DNA of 42,177 nucleotides from a virus. Within the stretch, counting starts at the first letter, position 1; each line of letters opens with the position of its first letter. The notes under the pieces are model-generated. The model had not been told where the DNA came from. It did no database searches and saw only the letters and a program-made list of their open reading frames with translations. The DNA lies in IMG/VR virus record IMGVR_UViG_3300024259_000073, positions 1 through 42,177 of that record. One strand, 5' to 3'. Of this stretch, positions 31,052-38,616 are shown in pieces. The position numbers were made by a program, and so were the translations under genes.

Positions 31052-31281
31052 TATTTTCCTATAAACCAATTAAGTAATTTTAATCTACCTTCTGCAATAG
31101 CAAGGTCGTTTTCGTTTTCTTTGCGTTCAGCTGCTAAAATATCATCTTTGATTTCCTGCATCTTCATATAGATAGTACGTTTTTCAGGAAACGTAAATTT
31201 ATCAATCTCGTGATTGATTTGTCGTGTCCATTTGAAAGGTAGAACAAACTTTTTTCTAAATTTTATCAAACTTTTAAACAT
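31051..31281 (-). CDS. Small basic helical protein, 76 aa
   Basis: N-terminal part basic and Phe/Lys-rich (MFKSLIKFRKKFVLPFKW), then a long helix (about 25-72) with Glu/Asp/Leu. No family is recognised. It starts one base after the stop of the preceding gene. Possibly a membrane- or capsid-associated minor protein. Confidence 0.62.
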   Translation of the reverse strand: MFKSLIKFRKKFVLPFKWTRQINHEIDKFTFPEKRTIYMKMQEIKDDILAAERKENENDLAIAEGRLKLLNWFIGK

Positions 31282-31282
31282 A

Positions 31283-31585
31283 TTATGTTTCTCTAAATAC
31301 TAATAAGACATCAAAGGCTTCATCAACTGAAGCACTAGATATTGTCAATGTCCAATTACCATAGGCTATTTTTTGTAACATCTCGCTTAACTTTCCTGTG
31401 ATATCAAACCTCTCATAAACAACAAGCCCAAACTTATCTGTGAGGGTAACATCGAAAGTCGTTGAGGATGTTGTTGCCTCAACAAAAATCTCATAACAGA
31501 TGTTACCACCCCCACTGTTTATAGTTTGGGCTATCGTACCAGAAGCTGCAGTAATTTGATATTTTTCTGGATGTGCTACTATCAT
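31283..31585 (-). CDS. Small beta-rich structural protein, 100 aa
   Basis: The sequence alternates hydrophobic and polar residues (YEIFVEATTSSTTFDVTLTDKFGLVVYERFD), as in a small beta sandwich, and begins with SGTIAQTINSGGG. It lies in the series of small surface-protein genes between fibre and capsid genes. Probably a virion decoration or fibre-attachment protein. Confidence 0.65.
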   Translation of the reverse strand: MIVAHPEKYQITAASGTIAQTINSGGGNICYEIFVEATTSSTTFDVTLTDKFGLVVYERFDITGKLSEMLQKIAYGNWTLTISSASVDEAFDVLLVFRET

Positions 31586-31863
31586 TATTTTTTCTTTTTA
31601 GGTTCTTCTTCTTTGCTGACATCGGTACCAACTATTTTTTCTTCTTCAATGGGCATATTATATACCTTTGGTTTTTCGTAATCTTTTTTGGTCTCCCCCA
31701 CATCAGTCACAGTCAGCCACTTCTCGTGGCCGAGGTTTTTCAACAAAAGTTCGCCTGATTTATCATCAACTTCAAAAGTTGATTTAGCTTTAATTGTAAC
31801 TATGACACCATCGCCACAGTTATAATCCTTCCACTCTTTAGTGGAATTGTTTTTTAACCACAT
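31585..31863 (-). CDS. Small virion protein with Lys-rich tail, 92 aa
   Basis: The N-terminus WLKNNSTKEWKDYNCGDGVIVTIKAKSTFEV parallels the 79-aa product of 32480-32719 (MLFKNVSNDDIVEYNCGYGNIVTVKKGNVVEI). Both end in Lys-rich tails. The two genes are paralogues that alternate with the two signal-bearing proteins. A capsid-surface or neck role is likely, but no family is known. Confidence 0.68.
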   Translation of the reverse strand: MWLKNNSTKEWKDYNCGDGVIVTIKAKSTFEVDDKSGELLLKNLGHEKWLTVTDVGETKKDYEKPKVYNMPIEEEKIVGTDVSKEEEPKKKK

Positions 31864-31869
31864 ATTTTT

Positions 31870-32478
31870 TTAATTAATAGCTATGGCTTGAATATAAGCC
31901 TGTACATAGTCACTCGGGTCTGTTGAAATATCTTCACCATACATTACTAAACGTAAATATTTAGCACCATCTGTAAAATACATCCTACTTTTTGTTGTGG
32001 TATTAACCCCAAAATCTATAGCATCAACTATAGTTAGTAAAGTAGCGGGAGTAGAGGTGCCAGCTGCAAAGGGGTCAATTAATACTAATCCTTTATTATT
32101 CAAATAACCAATAGTTGATGTATTAGTATCAAAAAATGTTGAACCATCATAACTCAATTGTGGTTTAATATACAAGGTACTAGTAGCTGTTCCGCCCTTA
32201 CCTTGCATAAATACACGAACTGCATAAGCTCCATTTAAAGTAATGTCTTGCTTTACTGTTAAACCACCACCATTTAAAGCTGAGTCAGTTGTTGTACTTG
32301 AATCTTCAACATAAACATTTGGCATCCTACCCATACTTGCGGCAGCACCTATTAAAGTTAGCGGTTCAAGGTCGGCAGCTCTTGATGAACCAAACTCTGC
32401 ATTATCATACGCAGCGTAACCACCACCACCAAGTAACAAAGCGATTATGAAACCGATTATACCTTTTCTAGTTTTCAT
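31870..32478 (-). CDS. Signal-anchored beta-rich virion protein, 202 aa
   Basis: The start MKTRKGIIGFIIALLLGGGGYAAYD is a short basic N-region with a hydrophobic helix, like a signal peptide or membrane anchor. The remainder is beta-rich and Thr/Ser/Gly-rich, similar to fibre or surface domains (YIKPQLSYDGSTFFDTNTST, KYLRLVMYGEDISTDPSDYV). Hydrophobic leaders are unusual in phage virion proteins. The protein may insert in the host envelope or be processed. Confidence 0.68.
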   Translation of the reverse strand: MKTRKGIIGFIIALLLGGGGYAAYDNAEFGSSRAADLEPLTLIGAAASMGRMPNVYVEDSSTTTDSALNGGGLTVKQDITLNGAYAVRVFMQGKGGTATSTLYIKPQLSYDGSTFFDTNTSTIGYLNNKGLVLIDPFAAGTSTPATLLTIVDAIDFGVNTTTKSRMYFTDGAKYLRLVMYGEDISTDPSDYVQAYIQAIAIN

Positions 32479-32479
32479 A

Positions 32480-32719
32480 TTATTTTTTCTTTAATGTTTT
32501 TTTGTCCTTTGGTTTTTCAACCTTTTTTTCTTTTGGTTTAGCCACAGGTGTAGGTTCCTCGTCTGTGACTTCAACCAAAGGTGTAAGTAATCTCAAGAAA
32601 TTTTTAGCTGCACGTTCGCTAGCAATTTCAACTACATTACCTTTCTTTACTGTAACGATATTACCGTAGCCACAATTGTACTCTACGATGTCATCGTTAG
32701 AAACGTTTTTAAACAACAT
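32480..32719 (-). CDS. Small virion protein with Lys-rich tail, 79 aa (paralogue of 31585-31863)
   Basis: First 45 residues share with the 92-aa protein the pattern K-N-x-S, Y-N-C-G-x-G-x-I/V-V-T-I/V-K and a hydrophobic end. The last 25 residues are Pro/Lys/Glu-rich (KPKEKKVEKPKDKKTLKKK). The role is unknown. The gene lies between the two signal-bearing virion genes, in an alternating order. Confidence 0.68.
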   Translation of the reverse strand: MLFKNVSNDDIVEYNCGYGNIVTVKKGNVVEIASERAAKNFLRLLTPLVEVTDEEPTPVAKPKEKKVEKPKDKKTLKKK

Positions 32720-32747
32720 ATTGTTTTTGTTAATTAATTATCTAGTC

Positions 32748-32772
32748 CTATCCCCCACAGGGTGAGGGATAG
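32748..32772 (-). terminator. Hairpin after the Ala/Thr-rich protein gene
   Basis: CTATCCC (32748-32754) and GGGATAG (32766-32772) form a 7-bp stem with an 11-nt loop, in the gap between 32788 and 32719. No T run follows in the minus direction. It may be an attenuating hairpin that raises capsid-gene over downstream-gene expression, or a 3' stabiliser. Confidence 0.55.
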
Positions 32773-32787
32773 AGTAGGTATTTAATC

Positions 32788-33498
32788 CTAATTCGGGTCT
32801 GTGCAAGTAATCTTAGCTGCAGTTTCACCTCTACTTCGTATGATATTCCAGTTTGTTCCATCAGATATAACTTGAACAAAATCACCGATTTCTTCGCCAT
32901 CGGCAATAAAGTTAATTTTATCTTCACCAGAACAAGCAACAACAGCACTGTTTACAAATAATGTACCATTAATATTATCACCTTCAGCAGAAGCCAAAAC
33001 CCAATTATTAGTTGCAAAAGCAGCTAACACTTGAACTTCATAAATAGCACCTGTGTTGGTTACAGCAGGTAAGGTAGTAGTAGCACCAGTACCTTTAATC
33101 AACTGTACTTCACCACTTTGTGCAGCAGTTAATGTAACAGCCACTGTATCAGTAGTAGTAGCAGAACGAAATCCGTTAAGCTCACCACCAACCGCCCAAG
33201 CACCTGTGACACTACCACTCGCTAAAGTAGCAGCACCTGTTGAGGTTATGGTAGCTGTAGTCAATGCTCCACTTAAAGTAAGTGAATCATAATTAGTAGT
33301 ACCACCAAATACAGTGTCATTCATAGCATTAGCAGCAGCTAGTAAGACATCAGCATTTACTTCAGTGACAACTCCAGCTAGCTCAATCAAATCATTGACT
33401 TTGCTATCTTGAGCTGCTTTGACAGAAAAGGTAACGCTGACAGCAATAACTAAAATACCTACCAAGATGAAATGAAAATTCTTTTTAATAAATTCCAT
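32788..33498 (-). CDS. Signal-anchored Ala/Thr-rich virion protein, 236 aa
   Basis: The N-terminus MEFIKKNFHFILVGILVIAV and the following SVTFSVKAA look like a signal peptide or type II anchor with an A-x-A-type end. The rest is low-complexity, Ala/Thr/Gly-rich (SLTLSGALTTATITSTGAAT) and then a more globular beta domain with two Cys. The gene directly follows the capsid gene, so the protein should be made in quantity. The hydrophobic leader hints at membrane contact or processing. Confidence 0.7.
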   Translation of the reverse strand: MEFIKKNFHFILVGILVIAVSVTFSVKAAQDSKVNDLIELAGVVTEVNADVLLAAANAMNDTVFGGTTNYDSLTLSGALTTATITSTGAATLASGSVTGAWAVGGELNGFRSATTTDTVAVTLTAAQSGEVQLIKGTGATTTLPAVTNTGAIYEVQVLAAFATNNWVLASAEGDNINGTLFVNSAVVACSGEDKINFIADGEEIGDFVQVISDGTNWNIIRSRGETAAKITCTDPN

Positions 33499-33519
33499 GT
33501 GGTATTTAGTTTAAGTTAA

Positions 33520-34488
33520 TTAATCAGCTGTTCCATCTGATGCTGCTGTATATTCAAAGTTTGAGAATCCAAAGGCACAAGCCATGTCAACTGAGACACG
33601 AATAGACTTTGTATCAAAGTCAACTTCTTGTTCAATCTTTGGGTCAATCAATGAGACATACTTAAACGGCATGTTAGGAGCATCTTTAGCAACTACATAC
33701 CAAGCGGTTTCAGAACCACTGTTAGCAGAGCCAAGATATACAGAAGTAATAACATCAATCATACCACCGTTAAAGTAGTTGACATCATTATTACCTGTGC
33801 CACTTCTCAATTGAGAATCAGTAATTTCAACTGCTGTTTTCTCCAATGCTGGAGGAACAATCAATAAAAATTTACCTTCATAAGCAATAGGAAGGCCACG
33901 ACCGTTTAACTGTTCACGCACCATCTTAAGGGCTGTGTACAGATTTGTTTCACTTAATACTGGGTCTGAAGTCAATCTGTTAGACCGATTAGAAACACCA
34001 GCAACAAGTGATGGATGAGCTGTAGAATAAAGAGCTACAGCGTCGCTCAAACGAGCGGTAGGAAAATTAGAACTAGAATCAGATGTAGCAAAACCGTCTA
34101 CGAATACTTGCCATGCCCATTTGTTCAATGTGCGGTTGGCAGCAACCATATTTTGTTTTACTTCACTCAATTTAGCTTCTAATTCAGAGCTTCTGGTGTT
34201 AGCTAACATCTGTGTGATGCTAACGACTTTACCAGATTGTTTCATGACATATTCTGTCTTGTAAGCATGATATGTTTTATCTTCTTTGACAGAATCGCCT
34301 TCTGCGAAAATCTCTAGGTAGTTAAGACCAGTAACGCCTTCGGTTCGATAAATCAAACCATCAGACTGTACTTTTTCAAAGATGCCTGCATCCATGAAAG
34401 ATGGACCTAACTCCCGAGTTTCGTCGATGATTTCGTGAACACGTGCGGACACGCCTTCTACGAAGTCACCCCAATTACCTGTAATCAT
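33520..34488 (-). CDS. Major capsid protein (HK97 fold), 322 aa
   Basis: The 322-aa protein has the length and feature order expected of HK97-fold capsid proteins without a fused protease: an N-terminal helical arm (about 1-45), the E-loop-like part around YHAYKTEYVMKQSG, a helix with LSEVKQNMVAANRTLNKWAWQVF (spine helix, about 110-132), and a C-terminal P/A domain with LLIVPPALEKTA. Position after scaffold-like and decoration genes supports it. The leader has no SD. Confidence comes from context and pattern, not a search. Confidence 0.82.
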   Translation of the reverse strand: MITGNWGDFVEGVSARVHEIIDETRELGPSFMDAGIFEKVQSDGLIYRTEGVTGLNYLEIFAEGDSVKEDKTYHAYKTEYVMKQSGKVVSITQMLANTRSSELEAKLSEVKQNMVAANRTLNKWAWQVFVDGFATSDSSSNFPTARLSDAVALYSTAHPSLVAGVSNRSNRLTSDPVLSETNLYTALKMVREQLNGRGLPIAYEGKFLLIVPPALEKTAVEITDSQLRSGTGNNDVNYFNGGMIDVITSVYLGSANSGSETAWYVVAKDAPNMPFKYVSLIDPKIEQEVDFDTKSIRVSVDMACAFGFSNFEYTAASDGTAD

Positions 34489-34510
34489 ATAATTTTAAAA
34501 GTTAGGTTTA

Positions 34511-35035
34511 TTAAGATTCGTAATGTGTCCAAGGTGATTCATAAATCATAACTAGGACTGAGTTGTCCGGTGCAGATGGGTCTGGGTCTTGGTCAAAAAT
34601 TACCCATGATGATGAAGTGGATGTATGAGCTGTAGATTCATCAAGTTGAAGTCCACCTGCTAGATGGTCAATGAAATAACCACGCATATCAGAACCAGCT
34701 GTGGTTCCGGCTGTGGCATCCAAAGTTACACTGTAAAGAGATGAACGAGAAATATCAATCAATGCTCTTACAGTATTACTTGCAGGAGTAGTATAGTCAC
34801 CGACAAAATCTCCGCTAGCACCATTATCAGTAACAGGAGAACCATCAGCTTTAACAAAGCCTGTAATTACTCCACAAACTGAACCGCCTGCTCCAGAAAA
34901 TACTGCTACAGTTAAGGCATCGCCAGATAAAGAGACAGCTTCACCGACTGACCATGTTGATGAGTCAGCTAGTAGAAAGTCAGTAATTTCTCTACCACCA
35001 TTAGGATTTAGACTCTTTTTATAAACAAAAGCCAT
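34511..35035 (-). CDS. Head decoration / fibre-like protein, 174 aa
   Basis: A beta-rich, Ser/Thr/Gly/Asp-rich protein without Lys-rich regions apart from the N-terminal FVYKKSLNPNGG. It lies between scaffold-like and capsid genes, where capsid decoration or stabilisation proteins are common. The CSGVITGFVKADG-like centre and SSSWVIFDQDPDPSAPDN end fit a surface beta-tulip or sandwich. No catalytic residues are seen. Confidence 0.68.
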   Translation of the reverse strand: MAFVYKKSLNPNGGREITDFLLADSSTWSVGEAVSLSGDALTVAVFSGAGGSVCGVITGFVKADGSPVTDNGASGDFVGDYTTPASNTVRALIDISRSSLYSVTLDATAGTTAGSDMRGYFIDHLAGGLQLDESTAHTSTSSSWVIFDQDPDPSAPDNSVLVMIYESPWTHYES

Positions 35036-35057
35036 AATAGTAAGGTTGTTAAATTAA

Positions 35058-35789
35058 TTAAGCATTATCTCTAGCCACTTTGGTTTTGAGATAACGTTCA
35101 ACATCGCCACCGAAATACTTCTCAGCCAATTTAATATCCTTGGGAGTGGCTTTAGATACGTCGACACCAGTAGCTCCTTTAGGGGGAACACCGGTACCAG
35201 CACCTGTACCACCAGCTTGGATATTTGAATCTTCTGCCAAGACCTTCGAACGCACCTTATCCTCAAGGGACTTAGTATATTCTGAAGGAAAGTTTTCCAA
35301 TGCGGCTCTGTCGAGTTGTTCTGAGAGTTCTTCAACAGTCAAAGCACTACCTCGTTTAAAGCTATTGCTTATCTGGTCGATTCGCTCATCAGTATTAGCC
35401 CACGGATGTTTCTTTGTAAACTGCGAAAAAGCAGTTGCCAAATTAACCTCGTATGTAGACTTATTAAATTCTGTGATACGGGCATCAGCTGCAGCTTTAC
35501 CGGCTTCTTCAGCCTTCTGCACCAGAGCTTCTTCGTCTATGGTAGAACCTTCAGGCTTTGTAGCCGGAGGTGCGTCTTTGCTTGCAAGTTTCTTAAGACG
35601 ATTTTTTTCTACCATGCCGTCGAAGTCGGCTGCCTTCTTAGATTTAGTATCAAATTCCTTCTTAGGAATAGTTACTGTTTCTTCTCCTGTATCTTCAGGA
35701 TTCTCAGGTTTTTTATCTTCAACAGCAGGAACGGGCTGTTCAGTGGTTTCCTCCACTACTTTTTCGGTTCCTTTTTCTTGTTCTGTCAT
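35058..35789 (-). CDS. Scaffolding protein candidate, 243 aa
   Basis: The first 60 residues are very acidic and Pro/Glu-rich (KGTEKVVEETTEQPVPAVED), the middle is helical and Ala/Lys/Glu-rich, and the end (LAEKYFGGDVERYLKTK) is basic-helical. That is a usual make-up of phage scaffolds, which bind the capsid protein with the C-terminal helix. The place between portal and capsid genes supports it. No protease motif is visible. Confidence 0.75.
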   Translation of the reverse strand: MTEQEKGTEKVVEETTEQPVPAVEDKKPENPEDTGEETVTIPKKEFDTKSKKAADFDGMVEKNRLKKLASKDAPPATKPEGSTIDEEALVQKAEEAGKAAADARITEFNKSTYEVNLATAFSQFTKKHPWANTDERIDQISNSFKRGSALTVEELSEQLDRAALENFPSEYTKSLEDKVRSKVLAEDSNIQAGGTGAGTGVPPKGATGVDVSKATPKDIKLAEKYFGGDVERYLKTKVARDNA

Positions 35790-35823
35790 ATTGGTTTTTT
35801 TATTGGTCGATTACCCTTACCGA

Positions 35824-36156
35824 CTAGTGTATCTTAAACTTATTTTTAAAACTTTGCCATTTTTCTAATTTCTTTGTATCGCTATCAGTTTCTTCTTCAA
35901 TTAACATCACCATACGATGTGCGTCCAGTAATATCTTACAAATATTTGCCGCACCTTTAGCAATGGCACGGTCAGCTGCATCTCTGGCCTCCCAATGATT
36001 GAGAGTCTGTTGCGTCATTGTTACTTTCAATAACTTCACGACATCTTCACGAGTCTTAAACTTAAATAGTCCATAATGCTCCTGCTCAGATGTCTGTGTA
36101 ATTTCCCTTTGCGATTTTAAATATACTCTCAATAACAAACGGTTAATAAATTTCAT
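35824..36156 (-). CDS. Small virion-region protein, 110 aa, unknown
   Basis: Basic N-terminus (MKFINRLLLRVYLKSQREI), central helical part with TREDVVKLLKVTMTQQ, and an acidic then basic end. It overlaps no gene but starts one base after the portal stop. No family is recognised; a minor head protein is possible. Confidence 0.65.
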   Translation of the reverse strand: MKFINRLLLRVYLKSQREITQTSEQEHYGLFKFKTREDVVKLLKVTMTQQTLNHWEARDAADRAIAKGAANICKILLDAHRMVMLIEEETDSDTKKLEKWQSFKNKFKIH

Positions 36157-36157
36157 T

Positions 36158-38101
36158 TTAGAATTGTTCTAATGATTTTTCCGTTGAAGGTGCCGGAGGT
36201 GCGAACTCTGGGTTACGTGGACCAACTCCTTGGTTAGTCACTTCTTGTGGACTAGGACCTTGTTGTTGCGGTTCCACAACCACAGACTCTGGTTTATCAA
36301 ACGCTTCAGCCAAATCCTTAGCACCATCAACAGGATTGAATAATGGGTCTTGACGTGTAAGTTGAAAATACTGAATGTTCTTATTCTTACGGTCAATCTC
36401 TGAATCCTTGACTGAGGCATTAGGTATCATTCTAACATCCAAATCAAATTCCCTGTGCATTAGATAGTCACGGTCTAAAACAATTGCTTCCACTTTTTGT
36501 TCTTCTGGCGGTAGAGCAGCTTGGTCAGCTCCTAAAAATTGTGGAGACTGTAGCTGTTCACCAGGAACAACTTCACTCGGACCACCAACAATCTGAATCT
36601 TCTTCGTACCAATTTTATTATTAGTCAACTTAGCATTTTCAATTTCAATATATTTGAATTGTTTCTTACCTGACTTTTTACGAGACGGCATAGAATAATA
36701 CTGCAAGATGTTATACATTCTCAAACGATACTTGCGAGTCATATAGTCTTCCATCAACTGCAGTGTCAGTGCCGCAATATTCATAGCACCTTCCTGCAAA
36801 GACTGAACCTCAAACTTAGTTTTCCGCCCCCCTGTAGGAACTCCTTGAGCTTGGTCAGACAATGATGAAGTCTCCATACTTCTACGGATAAGGTTCAACA
36901 TTGGAAAAGAAGCTGAATCAACATTACCGACATTAGCTTGCTGAACTTTAGCACCAGCGTCGATTTCATATATACGTCCAGGCTCTAAATATCCTTCTTC
37001 AAGGTTTGCTACACCATCAATAAATGTTGGAGAGTTCAAAGCTAGATATAGTTGGTCGAGCATAGCATTGAAAACTGCGTTATCAATATCTTGCATACCC
37101 ATCAACTTATCTGGGAGTGATTTACCCCACAACAACTGGTGATGAATTGGTTCCCCAATACCTAACCAGAACGGTAACTTCTTATGATTCCAAGGGAAAC
37201 ATCCCCAATAAAGTTCTGTACCATTTGCCCATATACCGTGTTTATCTCTGGTCTCATCGTACCAATAAAGAACCAAAACATTAGATTGGTCGATATCAGA
37301 GGATATACCCCACGGCAATTTACCATCAGCATCCATATAAGAATTTGCGGCATATACAGTCTTAGCTTGTGGATATGCACCAAACTCTGCCATGAATCCA
37401 TCGAGGGTCATCTCTCTAGCACGGAAACACTTCTTCATCTTAATACCGAAATCACGTGCTGACATCCACATCGTCTCAGGATAGAACTCATCAATCGGTA
37501 CTATCTCACCATAGACATCATCCCAATCATCAATAGTCATGCTTTCAGTTTTCTTAGCACCAGTGTCTGGGTCAAACTCCTTGACATAATCTACCTTTCG
37601 TGTCCCTTTCATCCACGACTCATAACCAATTACTGTACCTTCCGACAGCACTGTAAATAATTCCCATATCAATTGGTTGCCATCACTATTGTGATAGTTG
37701 GCAGATTCCAACAAGTCGGTATAAACATTACGTCTGGCCGCTATATCATCTGTAGAGAAAATCGAAAACGGTTTCATTATAAGCTCCGGCTTCATTCTAG
37801 CAGAGGCTAACTTAGAAAGTATCGCAATCAATTTATCACGGGTTATTGGGTCAAAGACATTGTTCTGCCAATCCTCTTTGTGAGCCGGCTTCAAATGATA
37901 CTCATTCATTCTATCAACGCTATCCTGAACATAGTTTAGGATATTACGATTGATGCCGTTTTTGTTAAAGGAACGAACTGATTGCAGTTTATGGTCTTTG
38001 TAGTCCTGAAACAAACTATAGTATTCACTATATCTTTGGTCCTTTCCAGGGCTATCGTTAAACGGAACCCGCTTCAATTCGTCGTTTATTTTATCTGGCA
38101 T
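36158..38101 (-). CDS. Portal protein, 647 aa
   Basis: The position after the large terminase, the length and the internal pattern (helical N-terminus, RNVYTDLLESANYHNSDG region, a LMGMQDIDNAVFNAMLDQLYLAL helix near 350, acidic-Pro tail) fit a podovirus portal. The segment TLQLMEDYMTRKYRLRMYNILQYYS (about 465-490) would be the stem/crown helix region. The tail is rich in Pro/Gln (PQQQGPSPQEV). The dodecameric portal holds the packaging motor and later the adaptor. The specific subfamily is not assigned. Confidence 0.85.
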   Translation of the reverse strand: MPDKINDELKRVPFNDSPGKDQRYSEYYSLFQDYKDHKLQSVRSFNKNGINRNILNYVQDSVDRMNEYHLKPAHKEDWQNNVFDPITRDKLIAILSKLASARMKPELIMKPFSIFSTDDIAARRNVYTDLLESANYHNSDGNQLIWELFTVLSEGTVIGYESWMKGTRKVDYVKEFDPDTGAKKTESMTIDDWDDVYGEIVPIDEFYPETMWMSARDFGIKMKKCFRAREMTLDGFMAEFGAYPQAKTVYAANSYMDADGKLPWGISSDIDQSNVLVLYWYDETRDKHGIWANGTELYWGCFPWNHKKLPFWLGIGEPIHHQLLWGKSLPDKLMGMQDIDNAVFNAMLDQLYLALNSPTFIDGVANLEEGYLEPGRIYEIDAGAKVQQANVGNVDSASFPMLNLIRRSMETSSLSDQAQGVPTGGRKTKFEVQSLQEGAMNIAALTLQLMEDYMTRKYRLRMYNILQYYSMPSRKKSGKKQFKYIEIENAKLTNNKIGTKKIQIVGGPSEVVPGEQLQSPQFLGADQAALPPEEQKVEAIVLDRDYLMHREFDLDVRMIPNASVKDSEIDRKNKNIQYFQLTRQDPLFNPVDGAKDLAEAFDKPESVVVEPQQQGPSPQEVTNQGVGPRNPEFAPPAPSTEKSLEQF

Positions 38102-38113
38102 ATTTTTAAATTA

Positions 38114-38599
38114 TTATCTATATTTACGTGGGATTTGTTTTTTGAGACCTTTTTTTGTTTTCCTGTAAGCTCTCTCCGCCCTATTAAAGGCATTATTATA
38201 ACCTCTTTGTTCAATAGGGAGTGTTTTGGTCTTCTTTAATTCTGCTTTAAAAGAAGTCTTTGCCATAGACTTGATATTCTTACGAGTCTGTTTTTTAGCT
38301 CTGCGTTTTTGACCAATAGCTTTTACACCTTTTTTGAACTGTTTCATGCTGTGCTCAAACAAAGCAGTGTTCTCTGGATTATCTGTAACATCCAAAGCAA
38401 ATGGATTGTAATCCTTGCTAGTGTATTTCTTCTTAGTTGTTTTTGGTTTTGCTTTTTTGTAAACCGGTTTCCTTTTTTTACCAACTGGTTTAGTCTTTCT
38501 AGTTATCTTTGGCCTGGATTGTAAGGTAGGTTTCCTCTTTGGTCTTGATTGTAGAGTAGGCCTCCTTTTTTTTATTACTCGTCTTCTTTTTACTGGCAT
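38114..38599 (-). CDS. Histone-H1-like very basic protein, 161 aa
   Basis: The first 60 residues are almost only Lys, Arg, Pro, Thr, Ser, with a duplicated RPTLQSRPKRKPTLQSRPK part. A small central acidic stretch (NPFALDVTDNPENTALFEH) follows, and then another Lys/Arg-rich helix region. It looks like histone H1/AlgP-type DNA-binding tails. The gene lies between large terminase and portal. It may condense DNA, be a head internal protein, or neutralise charge during packaging. No phage head family is recognised. Confidence 0.7.
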   Translation of the reverse strand: MPVKRRRVIKKRRPTLQSRPKRKPTLQSRPKITRKTKPVGKKRKPVYKKAKPKTTKKKYTSKDYNPFALDVTDNPENTALFEHSMKQFKKGVKAIGQKRRAKKQTRKNIKSMAKTSFKAELKKTKTLPIEQRGYNNAFNRAERAYRKTKKGLKKQIPRKYR

Positions 38600-38616
38600 A
38601 TCTTTATATTAGTTTA

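Noticed and set aside
35140-35868. 242-codon plus-strand frame opposite the scaffold gene
   Set aside because: Antisense shadow of a gene with biased codons; no promoter or leader on that strand.
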